NCBI GenBank assembly: GCA_024635995.1
Contig: JAGXHW010000024.1
Location: forward strand, 1 to 64,000
From: Clostridiaceae bacterium
GTDB taxonomy: Bacteria > Bacillota > Clostridia > Peptostreptococcales > Tindalliaceae
Reading direction: 5' to 3'
Length of the DNA stretch: 64,000 nt
The position numbers and the translations under genes were made by a program. Below, piece by piece: positions 18,247 through 27,296 of the stretch. How positions within the stretch are numbered: position 1 is the stretch's first letter; every line of letters begins with the position of its first letter. The notes beneath the pieces were generated by a model that had not been told where the DNA came from, ran no database searches, and saw only the letters and a program-made list of their open reading frames with translations.

Positions 18247-18410
18247 GAAACAAGTGATGCTTCCAACCGGAAGCAGCGAGGGAAGCCGGTGAAAATCCGG
18301 TGCGGTCGCGCCACTGTATAGGAGAACCAGCTGCATAGGTCACTGGGGACAAAGTCCCTGGGAAGACGCAGTCAAGGTGATGATCCTGAGTCAGGAAACC
18401 TGCTTGTTTC
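18247..18410 (+). ncRNA. Cobalamin (adenosylcobalamin-type) riboswitch
   Basis: Closing helix P1 is GAAACAAG (18247-18254) with CTTGTTTC (18403-18410). The conserved core GGGAAGCCGGTGAAAATCC is followed by GGTGCGGTCGCGCCACTGTA. The B12 box reads GAGTCAGGAAACCTGC. The downstream terminator at 18478-18508 makes it a transcriptional OFF switch when cobalamin is plentiful. It precedes the surface protein and ECF transporter genes, which ties the whole operon to cobalamin supply. Confidence 0.95.
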
Positions 18411-18477
18411 TGTACCAAAAGAAGTGCCCACGCGGACTTGGGGAAAGGAGGATGTTATTTTTTGTTCATAACATGAC

Positions 18478-18508
18478 CCTGTTGCCGATGGATGGCAACA
18501 GGTTTTTT
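18478..18508 (+). terminator. Riboswitch-controlled terminator
   Basis: CCTGTTGCC (18478-18486) pairs perfectly with GGCAACAGG (18494-18502) around GATGGAT, followed by six T. It lies between the riboswitch aptamer and the first gene of the operon, the expected expression platform. Confidence 0.9.
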
Positions 18509-18547
18509 CGTTTTATTCCAACAATAATCATAATGGAGGTATTATCA

Positions 18548-21349
18548 ATGAAATTATCTTTACTTAAAAAGCACTTTGCATTAATCTTAGTTTTGTCAAT
18601 TATCATTGGGTTATTCAATCCATTCTTTGCTGTTGCTGAATCTACAAACGTAATCTCAGAACTTGCAGAGCAGAATATTTTTGAATTATATAAAGTGTAT
18701 ACAAGGGGAGGGCAAATAGAAAAATCTCGAATGACAGATAATAGCCATCCTTACCACGCTTATGTGTTGGCGAAGACTGGTGAAACTGTTACAAACTGGG
18801 TGTATGAAGGTATTTCATTTGAAGACAAATTGCTGGGAAAAATGGATGAAACAATAAATGATAGTAGTCTTGATAAAAAAGATGTACTTTACGTGGCAGA
18901 TTTATACTTGGCAGCTTTTGAAATGGAATATCAAGAAAAAGATGCTTTATTGTCGATTATAAAGGAGTGGCATTTAGACGGGGTATTTCTTGATGGTGCT
19001 TATGAACAATTCAGCAATGTGTCTGTGTATGATGTGCTTGTAAAAACAGGAGCAATAGAGGAGTTAGATGTTAATGAGATCATCGATTATATTTTAAGTT
19101 TGCAACAAGATAATGGAAATTTTTCTGGAGATATGTATTTTTCTGATTTAATGATAACAACAGAAGCGGTGAGGGTGCTTAAATCTCTTGCGGAAATAAC
19201 AGAGTATGGGAAAGCTAATGTTGACACAGCTATTGCTGAGGCGATTAAATGGATACAAGGCTTAATTAAAGAGGATGGGAGCTTTATTGTTAGTGATTGG
19301 GATGAACCGATCACCAATACTGCAGAAGTAATCAAGACCCTAAATGCCTTGGGATACGATCTTAACGAATGGAAACATCCAGATACAAACAAAGGTCCTG
19401 CTGATTATATGTTGAGCAGAAGTGATTATAGTAACCAAAATGTGAGGACAAATGTCTGGGCGTTAGAGGCGTATCATTTATTAGGTGCACAATCACAAAA
19501 TAATGAAAAAACACCAAATCCAGGTGATGGAAGTGAAAATCAAACACCCACAGAGGTTTCTATATATGTGGTAATCACAGGTAAGTACGGTCAACTTTTT
19601 AGCGGTTATGTAGATCTAAGCACATCTGATTTGTACGGCAAAACACCTTTGGGAGCTCTACACAAAACCGGATTGAGTTATGACTACGATACCATTAGTT
19701 TTATTCATACGATTGCAGGAGAAAAGAATGAAGGACTAAGTGGATGGATGTACCGTGTAAACGGAACTGCTCCAACTAAATCAGCAAATAACTATATTCT
19801 GAGTGACGGTGATCAACTGGAGTGGTTCTATAGCACTGATCAAACAAGCCTAGCTGGAGAGCTTGGACTTGAGCCGACCAGGGATGAAAACGTCAAATAC
19901 GAATTGCCGCATGTCATTCAAAAGTCAGCCAACTGGTTATTACAGCAGAATGATTTCGACCTTTATGATACTTTTTCCGACTGGGATGTTTTGGCGTTAA
20001 GTCGGTCCCGCAATGAAGTGCCCGACAGATATAAAACCATTCTCATTTCACATGTGCATCAGCATAGCGGAGTATTAAGGAATGTAACGGATTATGCAAG
20101 AATCATTCTAGCATTAAGGTCCATTGGCGAGGATGCTTCAAATGTTGGCGGTTATGACCTGTACCAATTAATGTTGGAACATGAAGGCATGCTTGACCAA
20201 GGAATCAATGGGCCAGCCTATGCACTTATTGCCTTGGAGTCTTCGGAATATGATAATGACATGCTTATGACATGGAATCGAAAATCACTTCTAGATTTAA
20301 TATTGGATCAACAAAACTACGATGGAAGCTACTCCTTGAGTATTAATAAAACCGTTGCTGGGGATATTGATATTACAGCAATTGTACTGCAATCACTGGC
20401 CCCATTTAAGGACCAGAGAGAAGTAAGAAGGGTAGTCGAAAAAGCATTGAGTTGGCTAGAGACACAAACGCCGACCAACTGTGAAAGTTTAGCGCAAATG
20501 ATTATTGCACTGACAATGTTGGAGGAAGACATATTAGACAGCAGATTTTCTGTCAATAACATCACTTTGTTGGATCAGTTAATGCAATATCAAAATGATG
20601 ACGGTGGATTTGGTCACGAACTTGGAGAAAACAGTGATCACATCGCTACCCAGCAGGCGCTCATGGCACTCACAGCCTATCACCGTTTTGTGGAAGATGA
20701 ACCAACCTTCTTTGACATGCAGGATGTTACCCTTAACAACACCCCCCTGGAAAACGACCAACTGGAAGATTCACTGGAAGAGCGGTTAAAACAAGTGAAA
20801 TTGACTGATGAAAACCAGGTTTCGACCTGGGCCCTGGAATGGGTTAAAAAAGCGGTGGCCTATGGCCTGATGTCGGGGGTCAGCCAGGAAGAGTTACGTT
20901 TCGACCCCCTCAGGGAACTGACAAGGGCAGAATTTACCGCGCTCATGACTAAAACGCTGGAGGCTGATTTACTCACATCTTCCAATGTCAACTACCGGGA
21001 TGTACAACCGGGCAGCTGGTATTATGAACACGTCATGTCAGCCAGCGAGAGGGGCTGGGTGTCGGGCGTCGGTTCTAATGAATTTGCTCCTCAGAAAACC
21101 ATTACCCGTCAGGAGATGGCAGTGGTGTTGAAGAAAGCCTTGCAGTTGGAGCTGCTGGAGGATGAATTATCTAAAAAACCGGTGGACATTCACATTGCCG
21201 CACCCTGGGCAACGACTGGTGTTGAGGCTGTTTATCAGCAACGGTTAATGGTGGGCGACGGCCAGCGTTTCATGCCGGTAGACACGGTGACAAGAGAAAT
21301 GGCCGCAGTGATAATGGTGAAGCTGTATGAAGCACAGTTACAAGAGTGA
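18548..21349 (+). CDS. SLH-anchored surface protein with intrinsic-factor-like domains
   Basis: 933-aa exported protein. Residues 1-30 are a signal peptide (KHFALILVLSIIIGLF, cleavage near AVA). About 30-315 and about 440-730 are two all-helical prenyltransferase/terpene-cyclase-like alpha-toroid regions with repeated QxxDG motifs (LQQDNGNFSGD, DQQNYDGSYS, QYQNDDGGFGHE). A Pro/Asn linker leads to a DUF4430 domain at about 335-435 (LSGWMYRVNGTAPTKSANNY). Residues about 765-933 are three SLH repeats for cell-wall attachment. Intrinsic factor and transcobalamin are built from an alpha6-alpha6 barrel plus a DUF4430-like beta domain that clamp cobalamin between them. With the riboswitch directly upstream and an ECF transporter downstream, cobalamin capture is the likely role (inference). 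The ATG follows AATGGAGGTATT. An earlier in-frame codon inside the riboswitch is not used. Confidence 0.88.
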   Translation: MKLSLLKKHFALILVLSIIIGLFNPFFAVAESTNVISELAEQNIFELYKVYTRGGQIEKSRMTDNSHPYHAYVLAKTGETVTNWVYEGISFEDKLLGKMDETINDSSLDKKDVLYVADLYLAAFEMEYQEKDALLSIIKEWHLDGVFLDGAYEQFSNVSVYDVLVKTGAIEELDVNEIIDYILSLQQDNGNFSGDMYFSDLMITTEAVRVLKSLAEITEYGKANVDTAIAEAIKWIQGLIKEDGSFIVSDWDEPITNTAEVIKTLNALGYDLNEWKHPDTNKGPADYMLSRSDYSNQNVRTNVWALEAYHLLGAQSQNNEKTPNPGDGSENQTPTEVSIYVVITGKYGQLFSGYVDLSTSDLYGKTPLGALHKTGLSYDYDTISFIHTIAGEKNEGLSGWMYRVNGTAPTKSANNYILSDGDQLEWFYSTDQTSLAGELGLEPTRDENVKYELPHVIQKSANWLLQQNDFDLYDTFSDWDVLALSRSRNEVPDRYKTILISHVHQHSGVLRNVTDYARIILALRSIGEDASNVGGYDLYQLMLEHEGMLDQGINGPAYALIALESSEYDNDMLMTWNRKSLLDLILDQQNYDGSYSLSINKTVAGDIDITAIVLQSLAPFKDQREVRRVVEKALSWLETQTPTNCESLAQMIIALTMLEEDILDSRFSVNNITLLDQLMQYQNDDGGFGHELGENSDHIATQQALMALTAYHRFVEDEPTFFDMQDVTLNNTPLENDQLEDSLEERLKQVKLTDENQVSTWALEWVKKAVAYGLMSGVSQEELRFDPLRELTRAEFTALMTKTLEADLLTSSNVNYRDVQPGSWYYEHVMSASERGWVSGVGSNEFAPQKTITRQEMAVVLKKALQLELLEDELSKKPVDIHIAAPWATTGVEAVYQQRLMVGDGQRFMPVDTVTREMAAVIMVKLYEAQLQE

Positions 21350-21359
21350 GGTGGGTCTC

Positions 21360-22115
21360 ATGAGCATTATTGGAAACAGAAAAAAGATCTGTTGCCTGGC
21401 GGCTATGATCATGTTGGTGTTGTTATTGACCGGCTGTCTTGGCAACAGCAGCCAGGCACCTGAGAGCCAGCCTCTTCCTGATCATCAGGAGGAAAAACAG
21501 GCAGTTCTGGAAACCCTGGATAAGCCTGATACACGCCAGAATCCTGTGTTCGCAGAGGAAAATCCGGCAAAGACGGAAAATGACCAGGAAACAGAACCCG
21601 ACGAAACAAAGGTGACACCAACGGAAACAACAGAAGCAACAGAAGTAACAGAAACTACAACAGAAGTAACAGAAACTACAACAGAAGCAACAGAAACTAA
21701 GGAAACATCAGAAACAACAGAAACAACAGAATCAAAAGCCTTAACAGAAGAGGAAACAAACACAGAAGGCATGAAGGTTTTTGTAACGATTCAGGGCATG
21801 CCGGAGACTCCCCCCATTATGCCAACAACCCAGGTGAAGGTTGAAGAAGGTGACACAGTATTGGACCTGCTATTGCGTATCACAAGAGAAAAACAAATGC
21901 ACATGTCACATCGGGGACGAGGGAAAGCAGGGTATGTGGAAGCCATTGATAACCTTTATGAATTCGACCAGGGGCCTGGAAGTGGATGGATGTTCAGCAT
22001 TAATGGTGAATTCCCCAGTCGAAGTGCCGGTGGCTGGCCAGTTGAACCCAACGATACCATCACCTGGTGGTATACCCTGGACGCAGGCCGTGACCTGGAG
22101 GCGGTGAAAGAATGA
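21360..22115 (+). CDS. DUF4430 lipoprotein, probable cobalamin-binding relay
   Basis: 251-aa lipoprotein. The signal sequence MLVLLLTGCLGNSS contains the lipobox LTGC. About 60 residues of Thr/Glu-rich spacer with repeated TETTTEV and TEATE units follow. The C-terminal DUF4430 domain (MKVFVTIQGMPETPP, EGDTVLDLLLRITRE, GSGWMFSINGEFPSRSAGG) is a second copy of the intrinsic-factor beta-domain type. The ATG follows GAGGTGG, 10 bp after the SLH gene, and its TGA overlaps the ecfT start, so the genes are coupled. I infer that it passes ligand from the surface protein to the ECF complex. The long spacer would allow it to reach across the wall. Confidence 0.85.
   Translation: MSIIGNRKKICCLAAMIMLVLLLTGCLGNSSQAPESQPLPDHQEEKQAVLETLDKPDTRQNPVFAEENPAKTENDQETEPDETKVTPTETTEATEVTETTTEVTETTTEATETKETSETTETTESKALTEEETNTEGMKVFVTIQGMPETPPIMPTTQVKVEEGDTVLDLLLRITREKQMHMSHRGRGKAGYVEAIDNLYEFDQGPGSGWMFSINGEFPSRSAGGWPVEPNDTITWWYTLDAGRDLEAVKE
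21639..21701 (+). repeat. 21-bp tandem repeat encoding the Thr/Glu spacer
   Basis: Three units of ACAGAAGTAACAGAAACTAC plus one base, at 21639, 21660 and 21681; the third is slightly diverged. It keeps frame (seven codons per unit) and is embedded in a longer Thr/Glu-coding low-complexity stretch, so spacer length may vary between strains. Confidence 0.8.
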
Positions 22116-22987
22116 TTGGTGGTTTTGTATCAATCCACCCTATGGTATCAGCCCTGTATTTTATAGGGCTGTTACTCCATATTATGTGGCTAAACCATCC
22201 TCTTTACCTGTTGATCGCCTGGTGTTGCCTGGTCATCTTACACCTGCAGACAGACAATGGTGAAGGGCTGCGCAGCGTGTGGAAAGGATATTCAATGATG
22301 GCGTTGGTGGTGATTGTCATCAATCCGCTGGTGTCCAGCCGGGGCAGCACCATTCTCACTTATTTTCGAAATCGCCCCATAACCCTGGAGTCTGTGGTGT
22401 ATGGCTTTGTCTTTGCCCTGCTGCTCATCACCATGCTTATGATGTTTCAGGTGGCACAGAAAGTGATCACAGAGGACAGGTTTTTATACCTTACCGCATG
22501 GGTACTGCCACGCACCGCCTTTGTCATCGTAATGATTCAGCGGCTCATACCACTTCTTCACAGCAGGCTTCAGGAAATAAACGCTGTGGCAAAAACCCAG
22601 GGACGGTTTAACGCTGCCAACCGGTTGGGAAAAGTAAGGGTGGCCATGGAAAGCCTCAATGTACTTCTGGTGTGGACCTTGGAAGAATCTCTTCACACTG
22701 CCGTTTCCATGAGGGCCAGCGGCTATGGTAGCAGCCTTCGCAGCAGTTATGTGCGCTACCGAATGGAAACAAGGGATTACTTTTTATTAATGATCATGGG
22801 TGTTATGACTGCATCCATTGTTCTGGGAGGAGTCCAGGGGTATGGGCAGATGAACTTTTACCCATCCCTTGCCTGGAAACCGGTTCATCTCATGCATACA
22901 AGCGTTTATATTATATGGTGTGCGTTGCCAATTTTCATAAATCTGGGAGAGATAATACAATGGAAACTTATCAGGTTAAAAACCTAG
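22112..22987 (+). CDS. ECF transporter T component (EcfT)
   Basis: 291-aa transmembrane coupling subunit with five to six hydrophobic helices and the cytoplasmic coupling helices that contact both ATPase sites. The region TAVSMRASGYGSSLRSSYVR stands where most EcfT proteins have the Ala-Arg-Gly motif; here it reads Ala-Ser-Gly. The start ATG overlaps the lipoprotein stop by ATGA, and its own 3' end overlaps the ATPase gene by 28 bp. It forms the module with the duplicated ATPase and the S component downstream. Confidence 0.87.
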   Translation: MIGGFVSIHPMVSALYFIGLLLHIMWLNHPLYLLIAWCCLVILHLQTDNGEGLRSVWKGYSMMALVVIVINPLVSSRGSTILTYFRNRPITLESVVYGFVFALLLITMLMMFQVAQKVITEDRFLYLTAWVLPRTAFVIVMIQRLIPLLHSRLQEINAVAKTQGRFNAANRLGKVRVAMESLNVLLVWTLEESLHTAVSMRASGYGSSLRSSYVRYRMETRDYFLLMIMGVMTASIVLGGVQGYGQMNFYPSLAWKPVHLMHTSVYIIWCALPIFINLGEIIQWKLIRLKT

Positions 22988-24615
22988 GCTTCACCTATCC
23001 CAATGCGGAGGAATCTGTTCTCAAAGAGATCAGCCTGAAGGTGAACAAAGGCGAATTTTTACTCATTGGTGGCCCCACGGGTTCAGGCAAAACCACCCTT
23101 TTACGGCTGTTGAAACAACAAACCCAGCCAGTGGGAGAGTTAACAGGTTGTATCCGGTTTGAGGGTGTGAGTTTACATGACCTGGGCGAAAAAGAATCGG
23201 CAGAACAAATTGGTATGGTTTTTCAACAACCAGACAACCAGATTGTTATGAGTACGGTGTGGCAACAGTTGTGTTATGGCATGGAAAACCTGGGTTACCA
23301 TCCTACCATGATGCAAAAACGAATGGCCGAAGTGGTGCCATTTTTTGGGATGGAATCCTGGTTGCATCAATCCGTCGAAACTCTCTCCGGGGGGCAAAAA
23401 CAGCTTTTAAACCTGGCGGCAGTGATGATGCTGCAACCAAAGGTATTGTTGCTGGATGAACCGACTGCCCAGCTGGATCCCGTTACAGCCAATGCTTTTA
23501 TTGATCTTTTAGCCCGGATCAACCAGGAAATGTCTGTCACGGTCATCCTTTGTGAACACCGGCTTGAATCTCTGTATCCTATGGCCAACCGACTGTTGTT
23601 GATGAAAAATGGGTCTGTTGCCTATCAGGGAAAACCAGATGAAATTTCATTGAAGATCTGGCATGACCAGGACCCGGATTTTTCTTTGTACCTTTCAAAC
23701 ATCAGTAAACTGTACCTGAAAATGGGTAAGAATACATCTCCCTCAGTAGCCTTACCCATGACAGTCAAAGACGGCAAACGATGGTTCGACGGGTTTTACA
23801 ACAGTCATGCTAAACTTTTTAAAGGCAAGCACCACCAAATAACGAAAACAAACAAGTTCGAAAACAATCAGGTCATGGAATGCAGTAATCTGTATTTTCA
23901 ATATGGCAAAATGAAAGAACCTGTGCTAAAGCGGATTTCCTTTAAGATTTATCCGGAGGAATATTTTGTGCTTTTTGGAGGTAACGGAGCCGGCAAATCA
24001 ACCTTGTTAAAATTAATGGCAGGGATTCATTTGCCACAACGGGGAACGATGCACCACCATCAATCCAAACCTGTGGGTTATGTGGCACAAAACCCAATGG
24101 CCTATTTCACAAAAGACACAGTGGGTGATCAACTCAGGCAACGGGCAGATGATTTAAACATAAAGCATTCCAATTATTTTACAGAGCTTATTCATGAATT
24201 CAATTTGGAGCCCATCATGGATAAACACCCCTTTGACATCAGCGGCGGCCAGCAACAGCAACTGGTATTGGCGCTGGTGCTAATGGCAGACCCTGACCTG
24301 ATACTGCTTGACGAACCAACCAAGGGGCTTGATCCTGCCAGAAAACAAACACTGGGCAAATGGCTCAAAAATTTGCAGCTTAAAGGGAAAACCATCTTTA
24401 TGGTCAGCCACGATATCGAATTTGCAGCCGCCCATGCCACCCGCTGTGGCATGCTCTTTGATGGTGAAATCATTGCCATGGATCATCCAACTGAATTTTT
24501 CACAAATAACTACTACTACACCACCATGGTTCACCGGGCTGTAAGGGAATACTTGCCAGAAGAATTTACAGAGGAAGGTGTGATGGCACGGTGGAACGAT
24601 ACTATCTTCCCTTAA
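22960..24615 (+). CDS. ECF transporter ATPase, two ABC domains fused
   Basis: 551-aa protein with two complete nucleotide-binding domains. The first has Walker A GGPTGSGKTTLL (about residue 37), signature ETLSGGQKQLL and Walker B VLLLDEP. The second has Walker A GGNGAGKSTLL (about 343), signature DISGGQQQQLV and LILLDEP. It replaces the usual separate EcfA and EcfA'. The ATG at 22960 lies within the ecfT end, behind GGGAGAG. The 3' end overlaps the S-component start by 25 bp. It energises uptake by the ECF complex. Confidence 0.92.
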   Translation: METYQVKNLGFTYPNAEESVLKEISLKVNKGEFLLIGGPTGSGKTTLLRLLKQQTQPVGELTGCIRFEGVSLHDLGEKESAEQIGMVFQQPDNQIVMSTVWQQLCYGMENLGYHPTMMQKRMAEVVPFFGMESWLHQSVETLSGGQKQLLNLAAVMMLQPKVLLLDEPTAQLDPVTANAFIDLLARINQEMSVTVILCEHRLESLYPMANRLLLMKNGSVAYQGKPDEISLKIWHDQDPDFSLYLSNISKLYLKMGKNTSPSVALPMTVKDGKRWFDGFYNSHAKLFKGKHHQITKTNKFENNQVMECSNLYFQYGKMKEPVLKRISFKIYPEEYFVLFGGNGAGKSTLLKLMAGIHLPQRGTMHHHQSKPVGYVAQNPMAYFTKDTVGDQLRQRADDLNIKHSNYFTELIHEFNLEPIMDKHPFDISGGQQQQLVLALVLMADPDLILLDEPTKGLDPARKQTLGKWLKNLQLKGKTIFMVSHDIEFAAAHATRCGMLFDGEIIAMDHPTEFFTNNYYYTTMVHRAVREYLPEEFTEEGVMARWNDTIFP

Positions 24616-25199
24616 GCTTACTGGTATTAATTACATCCATGGTGCCCTTTTACCGTCGTTTTGAAAAGAAAAAAATGACGGCGGAAGAAATAGTGTTTAT
24701 TGCCTCGGTCTCAGCCATCGGGGCAGTTGGCAGGGTGCCTTTTGCCGCATTACCGGGAGTTCAGCCCACTTCTTTTATTGTGATTATGAGTGGTCTCACC
24801 CTTGGGCCCCAGGCAGGCTTTATCATTGGCAGCACATCAGCCATCGTGTCAAACTTATTCCTCGGCCAGGGGCCCTGGACCCCCTGGCAGATGATGGCCT
24901 GGGGTCTGATGGGCTTAACAGCAGGACTGTTTCGTCATACCAGCATCAATAAGCAGACATGGTTTCTTGCATTCTTTGGGTTTGTATGGGGATTTTTTCA
25001 TGGTTGGATCATGAATTTATGGTTTGTCATTGGTTTTTTCAACCCCCTTACCTGGCAGGTGTGGCTCGGTGCTTTTGCCGCCAGTTTCTATTTCGACCTG
25101 TCACATGCACTCACCAATGCAACTTTGTTATTTTTGTTCAGCAGGCGCTGGAAAAAAATAATGGGCCGTATGGTTTCAAAATTTGGCTTGCTGAAATAA
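24591..25199 (+). CDS. ECF transporter S (substrate-binding) component, probably for cobalamin
   Basis: 202-aa membrane protein with about six helices. The N-terminal MTAEEIVFIASVSAIGAVGR is typical of S components, which use an Ala-motif helix to pack against EcfT. Later segments (LGPQAGFIIGSTSAIVSN, GQGPWTPWQMMAWGLMG) resemble the CbrT-type group associated with B12 riboswitches. The likely start is a GTG at 24591, with GAGGAAGG some 12 nt upstream; the next in-frame ATG would remove the first helix. Its place at the end of a riboswitch-controlled operon makes cobalamin or a precursor the probable substrate. Confidence 0.82.
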   Translation: MERYYLPLSLLVLITSMVPFYRRFEKKKMTAEEIVFIASVSAIGAVGRVPFAALPGVQPTSFIVIMSGLTLGPQAGFIIGSTSAIVSNLFLGQGPWTPWQMMAWGLMGLTAGLFRHTSINKQTWFLAFFGFVWGFFHGWIMNLWFVIGFFNPLTWQVWLGAFAASFYFDLSHALTNATLLFLFSRRWKKIMGRMVSKFGLLK

Positions 25200-25200
25200 A

Positions 25201-25237
25201 AAAGGAAATTCCTACTCTGCAGGAATTTCCTTTCATT
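25201..25237 (+). terminator. Intrinsic terminator of the cobalamin operon
   Basis: AAAGGAAATTCCT (25201-25213) pairs perfectly with AGGAATTTCCTTT (25221-25233) around a seven-nt loop, starting right after the S-component stop codon. Confidence 0.88.
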
Positions 25238-25292
25238 CGTTCAAACTTAATCAGTTTCCAAATCACACACTGCGGCAAACGAAAGTATCAAT

Positions 25293-26309
25293 TTAAGGTC
25301 GCTCGACTTGATCTTCGCCATAGCGGGCAAACCTGCCGCCTTCTTTTTCATGCACCGGGCCTGGGTCGTCCCATGGCCAACCTCCGAATTGTGTCAGTTG
25401 ATAGTCTTTATAAGCCCGTTCAATTTCCTCCATAGTATTCATCACAAAAGGACCATAATTTACCACCGGTTCACCAATGGGTTCACCCTCCAGCACCAGA
25501 AGATACCCCTCTTTATCCCCATTCACAATGGTAAAGGCTTCATCACCCGCCAGCTTCAGACTATGAAGTCCTTCCACCAGGGTATCATTCACCCAAATTC
25601 GCTCACCCTGATAAAAAAACAGGTTTCTGTTAAGGTTGGAAGATACCTCCGGCAGTGACATGCTGGCGCCGGGCTCCATCTTCACCGTCAGCATCCCTAC
25701 ATGGTGGTTTCTGTCATAAGCCCACGATTCCGGATTGGGCGACAGGCTCAGGGTTCCCTTATAACTGCCGGCAATCACATTTACATAAGCTTTTGCGCCA
25801 TGTTCATTTTCGTCAATCACTGTGGGAATTTCTTCATCCCACAACATTTTATAACATGGCTCAGCAAATTTACTCTTGGCCGGCAGGTTCAACCACACCT
25901 GAAACAATTCCACGGTATTTTTCTGGTCATCATGTACCAAAGGAAACATTTCTGCATGCTGCATCCCTTTGCCGGCAGTCATCCACTGTACATCACCAGC
26001 ACTGTAGCGACCCGCCAGGCCGCTGGAATCTGAATGATCCACATATCCCTGGAGTACAATGGTCACCGTTTCAAAGCCACGATGTGGATGAACAGGGAAT
26101 CCGGGCACCTCTTTTCCGTAGTACATTTTCCAGTCCCGGGAAAAATCAAAATCCTCACCCAGTTCTCGGTCTTTTAACATTTCAGGAGGTACACCCTGTG
26201 CACCATTTCCTTCAGGGTACTCATCAAGGTGATGCATCCTGGCCAGAAACGGGTCACCCACTATCTCACGAAACGGAAACTTCTCCATCGACTTAATTCT
26301 ACTATCCAT
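25293..26309 (-). CDS. Pirin family protein
   Basis: 338-aa bicupin. The metal-binding N-terminal cupin is seen as GFPVHPHRGFETVTIVLQGY and MTAGKGMQHAEMFPL, supplying the His/His/His/Glu ligands. The C-terminal cupin carries EGEPIGEPVVNYGPFVMNT, the pirin C-terminal signature. Bacterial pirins include quercetinase-like dioxygenases and regulators of central metabolism; which applies here cannot be told. The start is set at the ATG behind AGAGGGTTTTGAT; a second ATG 18 bp upstream lacks a site. It is a single-gene unit. Confidence 0.88.
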   Translation of the reverse strand: MDSRIKSMEKFPFREIVGDPFLARMHHLDEYPEGNGAQGVPPEMLKDRELGEDFDFSRDWKMYYGKEVPGFPVHPHRGFETVTIVLQGYVDHSDSSGLAGRYSAGDVQWMTAGKGMQHAEMFPLVHDDQKNTVELFQVWLNLPAKSKFAEPCYKMLWDEEIPTVIDENEHGAKAYVNVIAGSYKGTLSLSPNPESWAYDRNHHVGMLTVKMEPGASMSLPEVSSNLNRNLFFYQGERIWVNDTLVEGLHSLKLAGDEAFTIVNGDKEGYLLVLEGEPIGEPVVNYGPFVMNTMEEIERAYKDYQLTQFGGWPWDDPGPVHEKEGGRFARYGEDQVERP

Positions 26310-26528
26310 ATCAAAACCCTCTTTCATTCATCTGTGCCCATGTGCTATAGATACCTGTATTTTAATAGTTTAACCAATAAAAATATTCAATGGAATTCGA
26401 TAAACAGATTGAAATTTTCTATTTTACTCCGAGAAACCCTCGTGACATAATAAAAATGATGAGAATACTTAAAGGACAACCATTGGCTGGTCAATAGACA
26501 GCCAGAAGATACAGAGGGAGGAATAATT

Positions 26529-27158
26529 ATGATTAAAGAACTGGATTGTACCGGTAAAAACTGTCCTGTGCCATTAATTGAAACCAAGAAGTTACTGGAA
26601 ACTATGGAAGAAGGGACGGTTCGCACCACCGTTGATAATGAAACTGCAAAAGAAAACATCGGCAAGTTTGCCAAAAGCATGGATTTTGAGTACACGGTAA
26701 CAGAAGAACAGGGAAACTACGTGGTTCAAATCACCAAGAGCGCTGCTGGGAAAGCAACAGGTATGGAGACTATCAGTGTTGCTCCTATATATGATGAAGC
26801 TGAAGAAGCCAGTTCCTATAAGCGAGGCCTGGTGGTGATGATCTCAAAGGATTATATGGGAGAAGGTTCAGAAGAACTGGGGAAAATACTCATGAAAGGT
26901 TATCTCTATGCCTTGACAGAGGTAACTCCGTTGCCAAAAGCCCTCCTGTTTGTTAACAGCGGTGTCAATCTCACTTGTGAAGGCTCAGAAGCATTGGAGA
27001 ATTTGCGGAAGCTGGAAAAAAAGGGTGTGGAAATTTTTTCCTGCGGCACCTGTCTGGATTATTTCCAACTGAAAAGCCAGTTGGCGGTGGGCGGCGTAAG
27101 CAATATGTACAGCATTGTGGAGCTGATGAATGGAGCAGCTAATTCATACCAGCTATAA
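26529..27158 (+). CDS. yedF: YedF-type selenium metabolism protein (TusA-like plus DsrE-like)
   Basis: 209-aa two-domain protein. Residues 1-72 are a TusA/SirA-like domain with the motif CTGKNCPVPLIETKK, whose Cys can carry sulfur or selenium. The rest is a DsrE/F-like domain with LLFVNSGVNLTCEGSEA and the cysteine pair FSCGTCLDYF. This architecture is that of the protein family annotated as sulfurtransferase-like selenium metabolism protein YedF, common in selenium-using Clostridia. The ATG follows GAGGGAGGAATAATT. It fits the predicted selenoprotein elsewhere in the window. Confidence 0.9.
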   Translation: MIKELDCTGKNCPVPLIETKKLLETMEEGTVRTTVDNETAKENIGKFAKSMDFEYTVTEEQGNYVVQITKSAAGKATGMETISVAPIYDEAEEASSYKRGLVVMISKDYMGEGSEELGKILMKGYLYALTEVTPLPKALLFVNSGVNLTCEGSEALENLRKLEKKGVEIFSCGTCLDYFQLKSQLAVGGVSNMYSIVELMNGAANSYQL

Positions 27159-27182
27159 ACAAATATCTGGTTCTCCTTTAAT

Positions 27183-27231
27183 AAATCCCGGTGTTCAAGG
27201 AATATGATTTCCTTAAAACCGGGATTTTGAT
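27183..27231 (+). terminator. Intrinsic terminator after yedF
   Basis: AAATCCCGGT (27183-27192) pairs with ACCGGGATTT (27218-27227), with an inner AAGGAA/TTTCCTT helix, followed by TTGATTTG. It also lies at the 3' end of the convergent PHP gene. Confidence 0.8.
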
Positions 27232-27296
27232 TTGTGCATTTACAGAAGAATTCAATTTTTATATGGTTAATTTTTTCTAAGTTACAACAAATATGG

